In this document: positions 34,198 to 41,685 of the stretch, piece after piece
Position numbering within the stretch: position 1 is the stretch's first letter
How the letters are laid out: each line of letters opens with the position of its first letter
NCBI RefSeq assembly: GCF_003265325.1
Contig: NZ_QGNX01000005.1
Location: 62,001-126,000 of the forward strand
DNA: 64,000 nucleotides
DNA from: Oceanibium sediminis
GTDB lineage: Bacteria > Pseudomonadota > Alphaproteobacteria > Rhodobacterales > Rhodobacteraceae
Direction: 5' to 3'
Notes under the pieces: generated by a model
What the model was told of the DNA's origin: nothing
What the model saw: the letters and a program-made list of their open reading frames with translations, nothing else
The model's database searches: none
Program-made: the position numbers and the translations under genes

Positions 34198-36567
34198 CTA
34201 CTCGCCGTAGGGCAGCCAGATGGTCTTGATCTGCGTCGCCTTCTCAAGGAACACCCGGCCCCTGCCTTCCTCCGAGTCCCAGCGGCGGGCGTTGCCCGGC
34301 TCGGTCCAGGTCTGTTTCAGGTTGCCCGCCGACAGCGCCTCGACCCGGGCGATCCCGGCGCGGCTGCCGAAATACCACAGCCCGTCGACCCCGTCATGGG
34401 AGGCGAGCGTTTCCGCCAGCGCATCCCGCTCCCCCGTCACCAGGCTGATCGCCCCGCGCGGCAGGTCGGAGGTGTCGAAGACCTGGTAGAGATCGGTCGC
34501 CGCAAGCGGCGCGGTCTGCGACGGAACCACAACCACCCGGTTGCCCGTGGCCAGCGCCGGCAGCGCGAGAGAGACAAGCCCCAGCAGCGGATGCGCCGTG
34601 GGGCAGACTGCGCCCATCACGCCGAGCGGCTCGTTCAGGGCCACGGTCATGTGGCGCGACAGGGTCTGGTGGACCGAGCCGTCGAACTTGTCCGCCTGGG
34701 CCGCGTACCAGAAACAGCGCTCGACCGAGAGGTCGACCTCGCGCGTCGCGCGCGCAGCGCTTGCGCCGCAGGACTTCAGGCGTTCCGCGAATTCCGCCGC
34801 GCGAGCGGACAGGTTCTCGGCCAGGTAATACAGCACCTGCGCGCGGGCGTGCCCGGTCATGCCGGACCAGGCGCCTTGCGTTGCCGCCACCTCTACCGCG
34901 TTGCGAATGTCCTTTCGGTTGCCCGCCCCAGCCAGTCCGACGCTGACCGCCTTGCGGCCAAAGACCGGATAGGAATAGCCGCTGTCCGGGCGCGCCTGCT
35001 TGCCGCCGATGTAGAGCTTCGCGGTGCGGTCGATCCCCGAGCCGGTGCCGGGGGTGCCCGGCGCGGCGTCGAGATCGCCGGGAACGTCATCCTCGCCCCG
35101 GTCCGCATCGACGGCCCCGGCGCCGGTCAGGTAGGCGCGCATCCCCGCGCGCCCGCCTTCGCGCCCGAAGCCGCTTTCGCGGTAGCCCCCGAAGCCTGCC
35201 GCCGCGTCGAAGACATTGGTGCAGTTGATCCAGACCACGCCCGCCTTGATCCGGGACGCGGCCTCCATCGCCTGGTTGACGTTCTCGGACCAGACCGAGG
35301 CGGACAGCCCGTAGCGCGTGTTGTTGGCCAGCGCGACCGCGTCGTCGGGCGTGCGGAAGGAGGTCAGCGTCGCCACGGGGCCGAAAATCTCCTCCTGCGC
35401 GAGGATCGAGGCGGGCTCGACCCCGGTGGCGATGGTGGGCGGGTAAAAGCACCCCTCGGGCGCGGTGACCTGGTGCAGCGAGGCCCCGGCGGCGACGCCC
35501 TGCTCGACCAACTCGCGAATGCGCGCGAGTTGCACGGGGTGGACGATCGCGCCGACATCGGTCGACTTGTCCAGCGGCGGCCCCACGCGCAGGGTTTCCA
35601 TGCGGCGCTTGAGCAGCGTGGTGAAGGCCGCCTCCACGCTTTCGGCGACCAGGATGCGCGCCCCGGCGCAGCAGACCTGGCCCTGGTTGAACCAGATCGC
35701 GTCCACCACCCCTTCCACGGCGGCGTCGAGGTCGGCGTCATGGAACACGACGAAGGGCGATTTGCCGCCCAGCTCCAGCGTCAGCGCCTTGCCGGTGCCG
35801 GCGGTCTCGCGGCGGATCAGCCGCCCCACCTCGGTCGAGCCGGTGAAGGCGATCTTGTCGATGCCCGGGTGGGCGACGATCTCGGCCCCGGTGGCGCCGT
35901 CGCCGGTGACGATGTTGACGACGCCTTTCGGCAGACCGACCTCGACGCAGATCCCGGCGAAGGCCAGCGCGCTCAGCGGTGTGTACTCGGCGGGTTTCAG
36001 CACCACCGTGTTGCCCGCCGCGAGGGCAGGCGCAACCTTCCAGGCCAGCATCAGCAGCGGGAAGTTCCAGGGGATGATCTGGCCGCAGACACCCACGGGA
36101 CGCGCGCCGGGGAATTCATCGTCGCGCAGCTCGGCCCAGCCTGCGTGGTGGTAGAAATGCCGCGCCGCCAGCGGGATGTCGATGTCGCGGGTCTCGCGAA
36201 TGGGTTTGCCGTTGTCCAGCGCTTCGAGCACGGCGAGGAAGCGGGCGTGCTGCTGCAACCGCCGCGCGATGGCGTAAAGGAAGCGCGCGCGATCATGGGG
36301 CGAAAGCCCCGCCCAGCCGGGCTGCGCCGCCCGGGCGGCGGCGACGGCGGCGTCGACGTCCCCGGCAGTGCCCTGGGTGACCTTGGCCAGCCTGTCGCCC
36401 GTGGCCGGGTCCATCACGTCGAACCCCTTGCCGGGGTCGGTGAACGCGCCGGCGATGAAATGCCCGAAGTCGTCTTTGCGGGATGCCAGCCAGGCATCCA
36501 CGATATCGCGCGCCTCTGGGGCGGGGCCGTAATCGAGCGTGGTCATGATGTCTGAGATCTCGGTCAT
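34198..36567 (-). CDS. Aldehyde dehydrogenase family 16 (ALDH16), double-domain
   Basis: 789-residue protein with a complete N-terminal aldehyde dehydrogenase (about 1-490; E265 in LELGGKSPF and catalytic C299/C300 in GQVCCAG) and a second ALDH-like half (about 520-789). The second half has NAD-fold sequence but no catalytic cysteine motif. This two-part layout is that of ALDH16; a bacterial ALDH16 from the related genus Loktanella is known to keep the active-site Cys, as here. It oxidises aldehydes with NAD. It is encoded 11 nt after deoC, so it may remove acetaldehyde or a related aldehyde from deoxyribose-phosphate cleavage. Confidence 0.9.
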   Translation of the reverse strand: MTEISDIMTTLDYGPAPEARDIVDAWLASRKDDFGHFIAGAFTDPGKGFDVMDPATGDRLAKVTQGTAGDVDAAVAAARAAQPGWAGLSPHDRARFLYAIARRLQQHARFLAVLEALDNGKPIRETRDIDIPLAARHFYHHAGWAELRDDEFPGARPVGVCGQIIPWNFPLLMLAWKVAPALAAGNTVVLKPAEYTPLSALAFAGICVEVGLPKGVVNIVTGDGATGAEIVAHPGIDKIAFTGSTEVGRLIRRETAGTGKALTLELGGKSPFVVFHDADLDAAVEGVVDAIWFNQGQVCCAGARILVAESVEAAFTTLLKRRMETLRVGPPLDKSTDVGAIVHPVQLARIRELVEQGVAAGASLHQVTAPEGCFYPPTIATGVEPASILAQEEIFGPVATLTSFRTPDDAVALANNTRYGLSASVWSENVNQAMEAASRIKAGVVWINCTNVFDAAAGFGGYRESGFGREGGRAGMRAYLTGAGAVDADRGEDDVPGDLDAAPGTPGTGSGIDRTAKLYIGGKQARPDSGYSYPVFGRKAVSVGLAGAGNRKDIRNAVEVAATQGAWSGMTGHARAQVLYYLAENLSARAAEFAERLKSCGASAARATREVDLSVERCFWYAAQADKFDGSVHQTLSRHMTVALNEPLGVMGAVCPTAHPLLGLVSLALPALATGNRVVVVPSQTAPLAATDLYQVFDTSDLPRGAISLVTGERDALAETLASHDGVDGLWYFGSRAGIARVEALSAGNLKQTWTEPGNARRWDSEEGRGRVFLEKATQIKTIWLPYGE

Positions 36568-36578
36568 AGGGGCGCTCC

Positions 36579-37571
36579 TCAGGCGATGGCGTGGCGGTGC
36601 GAAGCCGCGTAGCGGCCGGTGACATGATGTTCGAGCTGACGCTCGATATCGGCGAGCATGGAGGACGCGCCGAGCCGGAAGAGCGATGGCTCAAGCCAGT
36701 CCCGGCCCAGTTCCTCGCGCATCAGGATCTGCCAGGACAGGGCGTCCTTGGCGGTTTTCATCCCCCCCGCGGGCTTGAAGCCGACCTGCACGCCGTTCAC
36801 CATGTTGTAGTCCCGGATCGCCCGCACCATCACCAGCCCCACGGGCAGGATCGCGTTCACCCCTTCCTTGCCGGTGGAGGTCTTGATGAAATCCGCGCCC
36901 GCCTGCATCGCGACCATGGACGCGGCATAGACGTTGCGGAAGGTGCTCAGGTCCCCGGTGGCAAGGATCGCCTTCAAATGCGCGGCACCGCAAGCCTCGC
37001 GCATCTTGCTCACCTCGTCGTAAAGGGCGGACCAGTCGCGTGTCAGGACATGCTCGCGGGTGATGACGATATCGATCTCATCCGCGCCTTGATCGACGGC
37101 GTAGCGGATTTCGTCCAGCCGCGTGCGCAGCGGCGTCAGCCCCGCCGGAAAACCGGTCGCGACCGAGGCGACCGGAATGCCGCTGCCCTGAAGTGCCTTG
37201 ACGGCGGTGCCGACAAGGGTGGGATAGACGCAGACGGCCCCCGTCGTCAGCGGCGCCGTGAGCCCCAGCGCCTGCTGCAATTCCGCGGACAGCGGCTGGC
37301 GCGCCTTCGCGCAGAGCCGCCGCACGCGCCCTTCGGTATCGTCGCCTGCGAGGGTCGTCAGGTCGATGCAGCGGATCGCGTTGCAGAGCCAGGCCGCCTG
37401 GTGCGCCTTCTTCAGCGAGCGGCGGCTGATCATCGTGGCCGCGCGGCGTTCCGCGGCGGGACGGTTGACGGGGTGCGCTTCGAACATCGCCAGGTCGAGC
37501 GGCATTCCGGGATTGCGGGAATTGTGCCCCGCCGCGGTATCGGACGGTGCGATGTCCTGCTTCTGGGTCAT
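36579..37571 (-). CDS. deoC: Deoxyribose-phosphate aldolase
   Basis: 330-residue class I aldolase. The Schiff-base Lys is K230 (FIKTSTGKEG), the proton-relay Lys is K266 (GFKPAGGMK), and an acidic active-site residue is D167 (ADEIDIVI). It cleaves 2-deoxyribose-5-phosphate to glyceraldehyde-3-phosphate and acetaldehyde. The N-terminal extension makes it longer than E. coli DeoC, as is common in alphaproteobacteria and animals. ATG 37571 (MTQKQD) is preferred to one 13 codons upstream. It forms a two-gene operon with the ALDH16 gene, which could oxidise the acetaldehyde. Confidence 0.93.
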   Translation of the reverse strand: MTQKQDIAPSDTAAGHNSRNPGMPLDLAMFEAHPVNRPAAERRAATMISRRSLKKAHQAAWLCNAIRCIDLTTLAGDDTEGRVRRLCAKARQPLSAELQQALGLTAPLTTGAVCVYPTLVGTAVKALQGSGIPVASVATGFPAGLTPLRTRLDEIRYAVDQGADEIDIVITREHVLTRDWSALYDEVSKMREACGAAHLKAILATGDLSTFRNVYAASMVAMQAGADFIKTSTGKEGVNAILPVGLVMVRAIRDYNMVNGVQVGFKPAGGMKTAKDALSWQILMREELGRDWLEPSLFRLGASSMLADIERQLEHHVTGRYAASHRHAIA

Positions 37572-38043
37572 CCCTGTCTCCGTGTGGAAGTTGCGGCCTC
37601 GACGAAACATCGGGCCCGGTCCAGCTCGACAGGGTAAGTCCGATGGTCGCCAAACGTCTGGCCGGTCTTGGCGATAGCCCCGCCAGAACCCGGCAAGAGT
37701 TCGTATTCATTCTGCACACTCACGGGGCTGGCGGCAATGACCGGAGGGGGCGGGCGCGGCGATTCAGATGCGCTGTCTGCGCCCCCTCCGAAAGCCTGCG
37801 CGGCGGCGGGTGCCGGGCGGCATCAGCCCGGACTGCATTTCGCCAAGGGGCACTCTATTTGCCACGATGCCTATACTATGCCCCCGGAATAAGCGCGGTC
37901 TGGCACCAATGAGCGGCATCATGCCGGCAATTCAGGCCCGAAAACGGCGATTTCGGCCAGTTCCCGCCGACAAGGTGAGAATGCCGACACAGGACCGTGA
38001 TCGCGCCTTGCGGCTGGTTGGAACCATCAGTTGAGTGCCTACG
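37572..38043. other. Intergenic region between deoC and the outer-membrane protein gene
   Basis: About 470 nt with no supported gene. It must hold the deoC promoter on the minus strand and that of the outer-membrane protein on the plus strand. The only specific signals noted are a sigma-54-like element at 37848-37863 and the palindrome at 38044-38057. Confidence 0.6.
37848..37863 (+). promoter_or_regulatory. Candidate sigma-54 promoter (-24/-12 element)
   Basis: GGGCACTCTATTTGCC matches the sigma-54 pattern: GG at 37849-37850 and GC at 37861-37862 with exactly 10 nt between, plus GCAC and TTGC sub-motifs. It lies about 215 nt before the outer-membrane protein start and faces it. A single motif match of this length can occur by chance. 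Confidence 0.3.
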
Positions 38044-38057
38044 TTAGGTTCACCTAA
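38044..38057. promoter_or_regulatory. Perfect palindrome upstream of the outer-membrane protein gene
   Basis: TTAGGT-TC-ACCTAA, a perfect 6-bp inverted repeat with a 2-nt spacer, 20 nt before the chosen ATG. It could be a regulator site or a small stem-loop in the 5' leader. Confidence 0.45.
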
Positions 38058-38077
38058 TGGAAAGAAATGAGGGTATC

Positions 38078-38671
38078 ATGCGTAACACGCTTACAATCGC
38101 CGCCGTTGCCGCGGCGCTCTCCGCCCCCGCTTTCGCGGGAAACTTTGAACCTGCACCGGCTGAGCCGGTCGTCATGGCGCCTGTGCCCGTGGCCGTTGAT
38201 CCCGGCACCGACTGGACCGGCGCCTACGGCGGTGCGCAGCTCGGCTATGGCTTCGGGGACGCCAGCGGCACCGACTTCGACGGTGTGCTCGGCGGTCTTT
38301 ACGGCGGGTATAACTACGACTTCGGTCGTTTCGTACTGGGCGCTGAAGTGGACGCCAACCTGGCGGATCTTCAGATCGACGGGACGTCGGACACCATCGA
38401 CAGCATCAGCCGGCTGAAGCTGCGTGCCGGCGTCGACGCAGGCCGCGCGCTGTTCTACGCCTCCGGCGGCGGCGCTTACGCCACGGCCGACCTGGGCGGC
38501 ACCTCGTACAGCGATTTCGGCTGGACGGCCGGCGCGGGCGTGGACGTCCTTGTCACCGACCGGATCACCGCTGGTGTCGAGTACCTGTATCACGAGTTCA
38601 ACGACTTCGATAATACGGGCGCCGACATTTCCGCCAACACGATCGCGGCCCGTGTCGGGTACCGGTTCTAA
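38078..38671 (+). CDS. Outer-membrane beta-barrel protein (Omp25/opacity-like porin family)
   Basis: 197-residue protein with a signal peptide (about 1-20, ending SAPAFA). A Pro/Ala/Val-rich linker with DWTGAYGGAQLGYGFG follows, then alternating amphipathic strands with YGGYNYDFGRFVLGAE, and a C-terminal aromatic residue in VGYRF, the usual outer-membrane assembly signal. It resembles the small eight-stranded barrels of alphaproteobacteria. ATG 38078 is preferred because GAGG lies 5 nt upstream; an ATG at 38057 would add seven polar residues before the signal peptide. The role is structural or unknown. Confidence 0.87.
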   Translation: MRNTLTIAAVAAALSAPAFAGNFEPAPAEPVVMAPVPVAVDPGTDWTGAYGGAQLGYGFGDASGTDFDGVLGGLYGGYNYDFGRFVLGAEVDANLADLQIDGTSDTIDSISRLKLRAGVDAGRALFYASGGGAYATADLGGTSYSDFGWTAGAGVDVLVTDRITAGVEYLYHEFNDFDNTGADISANTIAARVGYRF

Positions 38672-38683
38672 GGAAACGGGATC

Positions 38684-38710
38684 CGGGCCGGGGCAGTCAG
38701 CCCCGGCCCG
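38684..38710. terminator. Bidirectional hairpin between convergent genes
   Basis: Perfect 11-bp stem CGGGCCGGGGC / GCCCCGGCCCG with a 5-nt loop, placed between the outer-membrane protein gene and the convergent lyase gene and including the lyase stop. A short CTTTC follows on the plus strand. Confidence 0.6.
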
Positions 38711-39518
38711 CACCTTTCAACAACAGCGCGTCCAGTCCCTGGGCGCGCTTCATCTTGCTGAAGTCGCCGTGATCGAGCATCGCCCCGGCGGCCTCGACCA
38801 GCGCGTGGGCGGCGGTATGCGCCAGCATCGACCCGACCGAGATCCGCGCCACGCCCGCCTCGGCGAACGCCTGGCGCGACACGTCCAGGAACCGGCCCGC
38901 CGCTAGGGCGTTGACCGGCACCGGCACGGCGGCGCAGATCCGGGCGAGATCCTCCATCGATGGCGGTAGCGGGACGTAGACGCAGTCCGCGCCCGCGTCG
39001 GCATAGGCCGTGACGCGCGCCAGCGCCTCCTTCATGTCGTAGCTTTCATTCAGCACCCCGTCGGCGCGGGCGACAAGCACGAAGTCGCGGGACAGGGACC
39101 GGGCCGCCGCCGCCGCCGCGCGGATCCGCTCGACCGCCAGGTCCCGGGGATAGGCGCCGCTGCCGGGCAGGGCGGTATCCTCGATCGAGCACCCGGCCAG
39201 CCCCGCCTCCGCCGCGAGCCTTATGGTCTCGGCCACCGTTTCCGGCGCGTCGCCATAGCCGTTCTCCAAATCCCCTGAAACCGGCAGGTCGGTCGCGGCG
39301 ACAAGGCTTTGGGCATGGTCCATCGCCTCGTCCCGGCTGACATGGCCCATGTCCGGGCGCCCCAGCGTGAAGGCGTGACCCGCCGAGGTGGTGCCGATCG
39401 CCTGCGCCCCGAGCGCGGCGAGAACACGGGCCGATCCCGCGTCCCAGGCATTCGCCAGGATGAAGGGATCGCCCGGGCTATGCAGGGCGCGAAACGCGGG
39501 ACCGGGATCATGGGTCAT
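38697..39518 (-). CDS. Isocitrate lyase/PEP mutase-family protein
   Basis: 273-residue member of the ICL/PEPM superfamily. Family landmarks are ILANAWDAGSARV about 20-32, GDLENGYGD about 83-91, GCSIEDT about 110-116 (metal-binding acid region) and VLVARADG about 148-155. Such proteins act as 2-methylisocitrate lyase-like or oxaloacetate-decarboxylase-like enzymes on small keto acids; the exact substrate is unclear. ATG 39518 overlaps the stop of the remnant upstream (ATGA, 39515-39518). That suggests it was once translationally coupled to an aminotransferase gene now reduced to its 3' end. Confidence 0.85.
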   Translation of the reverse strand: MTHDPGPAFRALHSPGDPFILANAWDAGSARVLAALGAQAIGTTSAGHAFTLGRPDMGHVSRDEAMDHAQSLVAATDLPVSGDLENGYGDAPETVAETIRLAAEAGLAGCSIEDTALPGSGAYPRDLAVERIRAAAAAARSLSRDFVLVARADGVLNESYDMKEALARVTAYADAGADCVYVPLPPSMEDLARICAAVPVPVNALAAGRFLDVSRQAFAEAGVARISVGSMLAHTAAHALVEAAGAMLDHGDFSKMKRAQGLDALLLKGAGRG

Positions 39519-39810
39519 GGCAACTCCTCGGCAAAGGTCAGGATGTCTTCCATGGCCTGGCGCAGCACCGCGGCGGGCCGGGTCAGGGCGACGCGGATAT
39601 GCCCCGCCGCCGCCGCGCCGAAGCTTTCGCCCGGCATCACGGCGATGTCCCTCGCGGCCAGCAGCGCCTCGGCGAGATGCGGTCGCGCCCCGCCGCCTCG
39701 ATGGCGAAGACCTTGCCCGCAACCTTGTAGACATGCGCGTCCCCCCACTGGCGGACGACATGCGCGGCGGGGTGGCCAAGGGCGTGGGCGTGGATCTGCG
39801 CGAAGGTCAT
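39515..39810 (-). pseudogene. Chimeric remnant: MmcQ/YjbR N-terminus joined to the C-terminus of a PLP aminotransferase
   Basis: Reading from ATG 39810, about 35 residues resemble MmcQ/YjbR proteins (HVVRQWGDAHVYKVAGKVFA). The similarity then stops. In a different frame, the region down to the stop at 39515 encodes what looks like the last 50 residues of a class I/II aminotransferase (ARDIAVMPGESFGAAAAGH, then IRVALTRP). The junction falls near 39690-39705, and the two frames differ. A deletion that fused two neighbouring minus-strand genes is the simplest reading. No intact copy of either is in the window. An assembly error is possible. Confidence 0.65.
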
Positions 39811-39870
39811 GGACGGAACGTGCCCCGGCCCGGGCGCTATTACAACTTGCTTTCGCGCGCGCCTTGGCGC

Positions 39871-39927
39871 ATGTTCCGCGCCATGACGAACCGTGCCATC
39901 TGCATCGAGATCTGCATTATCCGCTGA
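39871..39927 (+). CDS. Short Ile/Cys-rich ORF upstream of cysS, possible leader peptide
   Basis: An 18-codon frame, MFRAMTNRAICIEICIIR, ends 88 nt before cysS on the same strand. An internal ATG at 39883 would give 14 residues. Two Cys codons and five Ile codons in so short a frame just before the cysteinyl-tRNA synthetase gene suggest a cysteine-sensing leader, but no ribosome site or clear terminator/antiterminator pair was recognised. It is reported as a candidate only. Confidence 0.3.
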   Translation: MFRAMTNRAICIEICIIR

Positions 39928-40015
39928 CCCCAGTCCGCGGCGCTTTCGTCTTTTCCTCCTGAACCAAGACTGCTAGGGCGCCCGGGCCAGACCCGTAGGA
40001 AGGACCCGTAGTCCT

Positions 40016-41419
40016 ATGACGACCATACGCCTCAGAAACTCCGCCAGCCGCAAGGTCGAGGATTTCACGCCCGCCGACCCGGCCCGGATCGGCATGTATG
40101 TCTGCGGTCCCACGGTCTATGACCGCGCGCACCTCGGCAACGCGCGGCCCGCGGTGGTGGCGGACGTGCTGTTCCGCCTGCTGCGCCACGAATACGGGGC
40201 GGAGCATGTGAAATACGTGCGCAACATCACCGACATCGACGACAAGATTAACGCCCGCGCGGCAGAGACGGGGCGCGATATCCGCGCCATCACGGATGAA
40301 ACGGCGCAGTGGTACAAGGACGACATGGCCGCGCTCGGCAACCTCGCCCCCAGCGAGGAGCCGCGCGCAACCGACTACGTTGGCCAGATGATCGCCATGA
40401 TCGAGGAGCTGATCGCCAAGGGCGTCGCCTATGCCGCCGAAGGCCACGTGCTGTTCGAGGTGGCGAAATACCCCGATTACGGCCAGCTTTCGGGCCGCAG
40501 CCTGGACGACATGATCGCCGGCGCGCGGGTGGAAGTCGCGCCCTACAAGCGCGATCCGATGGACTTCGTGCTGTGGAAACCCTCGGACGCGGACACCCCC
40601 GGCTGGGACAGCCCCTGGGGCCGCGGGCGGCCCGGCTGGCACATCGAATGCTCGGCCATGGCGCGCGACCTTCTGGGCGACAGTTTTGACATCCACATGG
40701 GGGGCATGGACCTGCAGTTCCCCCACCATGAGAACGAGATCGCCCAAAGCAAATGCGCCTGCGGCCCGGACAGCTTCGCGCGGGTCTGGATCCACAACGA
40801 GATGCTTCAGGTCGAAGGGCGGAAGATGTCCAAGAGCTTGGGCAACTTCTTCACCGTGCGCGACCTGCTGGACCAGGGCATCCCGGGCGAGGTGATCCGC
40901 TACGTCTTCCTGATGACGCATTATTCCAAGCCGATGGACTGGACGGCGGAGAAGGCGAATGGAGCATTTGAGCAGATAAAGTGGTTGGACAAGATAATCC
41001 GAGACCATCCGCCTACTGACCCGCCTGAATGGTTTGTCCAAGTTCTCGCTGACGATTTAAATACAGGAGGTGCGATAGGAGCACTTCAAGACGTCGCTGA
41101 TGAAGGTGATCCGGGGGCCTTGGCTGCCGCTGCAAATCTTCTCGGTCTTCGCGAGGTCGGGTCTCGTATTCTCTTCAAAGAAGAGAAGTTTGATGCAGTT
41201 TTTGTCTTGGGAACTGACCGAACAATGGAACACGGTGCTGTTGCACGTGCAGTCGGCGACAAATGGCAGGCGCTAAGGAAGGCAAGAAATTTTGAAGCGG
41301 CGGATAGCTTGCGGGCAAGTGCCAAGGAAGCAGGAGTTGAACTCCGGGCAGTTCCATCAGGAGCGGTTGTAGAGCTGTCGATGGTGGTTGACGGTACCAA
41401 GCTCGAGGCCCTCAAATGA
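40016..41419 (+). CDS. cysS: Cysteinyl-tRNA synthetase with a compositionally foreign 3' third
   Basis: 467-residue class I synthetase that charges tRNA-Cys. The HIGH-like motif HLGN is about 40-43 and the KMSKS loop is intact ([12 protein letters not shown]). Zinc ligands are visible: C29 (VCGPT), the Cys of HIECSAM and the His pair in FPHHENE. From about 40950 (after MDWTAEKA) base composition changes sharply. The 60-nt block at 40621 has 45 G+C, that at 41161 only 25, and codons such as TTT, ATA and GTT become common. The frame stays open and ends in a plausible anticodon-binding domain (LEALK), so this looks like a functional mosaic made by homologous exchange, not a broken gene. Confidence 0.95.
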   Translation: MTTIRLRNSASRKVEDFTPADPARIGMYVCGPTVYDRAHLGNARPAVVADVLFRLLRHEYGAEHVKYVRNITDIDDKINARAAETGRDIRAITDETAQWYKDDMAALGNLAPSEEPRATDYVGQMIAMIEELIAKGVAYAAEGHVLFEVAKYPDYGQLSGRSLDDMIAGARVEVAPYKRDPMDFVLWKPSDADTPGWDSPWGRGRPGWHIECSAMARDLLGDSFDIHMGGMDLQFPHHENEIAQSKCACGPDSFARVWIHNEMLQVEGRKMSKSLGNFFTVRDLLDQGIPGEVIRYVFLMTHYSKPMDWTAEKANGAFEQIKWLDKIIRDHPPTDPPEWFVQVLADDLNTGGAIGALQDVADEGDPGALAAAANLLGLREVGSRILFKEEKFDAVFVLGTDRTMEHGAVARAVGDKWQALRKARNFEAADSLRASAKEAGVELRAVPSGAVVELSMVVDGTKLEALK

Positions 41420-41685
41420 CACGCGCCGCCCCTAATCACCGTCCCGCCCGGCGGCACCGCCGGGCAGCCCCCGACCGCCCCCTCGGGCGGGGGCTTCACC
41501 CCCACCCGCGGCCGGGGGCTGCCCTCCACACTTATCCGGAGGCGCTGCAAGAGGCGCTAGCGCTTACTACCCCTCCTTGCGCTCGTAAACGCGACCTCCG
41601 CCATCCCACCCCCGACTGGTGGTCCGACCGAATTAGCAGGGCGTCCGCCCGTACCCCTGCCAATTCCGAAGGACAACTGCCATGA
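41416..41685 (+). CDS. Doubtful 89-codon ORF bridging cysS and cimA
   Basis: An open frame that overlaps the cysS stop by ATGA (41416-41419) and ends across the cimA start (41682-41685). Its composition (Pro/Arg/Ala-rich N-terminal half) and the hairpins inside it argue against coding, and no domain is recognisable. The double 4-nt overlap is the only reason to keep it. Confidence 0.15.
   Translation: MTRAAPNHRPARRHRRAAPDRPLGRGLHPHPRPGAALHTYPEALQEALALTTPPCARKRDLRHPTPDWWSDRISRASARTPANSEGQLP
41446..41465 (+). terminator. Hairpin after cysS
   Basis: Perfect 9-bp stem GCCCGGCGG / CCGCCGGGC with a 2-nt loop, 27 nt after the cysS stop. A second, larger pairing (AGCCCCCG with CGGGGGCT) encloses the next 40 nt. 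No T-run follows, so transcription termination is likely but unproven; the rest of the 262-nt gap is the cimA leader. Confidence 0.5.

Noticed and set aside
34396-36555. 719-codon plus-strand open frame across the ALDH16 gene
   Set aside because: It is antisense to a clear aldehyde dehydrogenase and has a low-complexity Arg/Gly/Val/Asp composition; no domain is recognisable.
40950-41419. Insertion element or frameshift in cysS
   Set aside because: The reading frame is continuous to a normal C-terminus and no terminal repeats or transposase are present; exchange of the segment explains the composition better.
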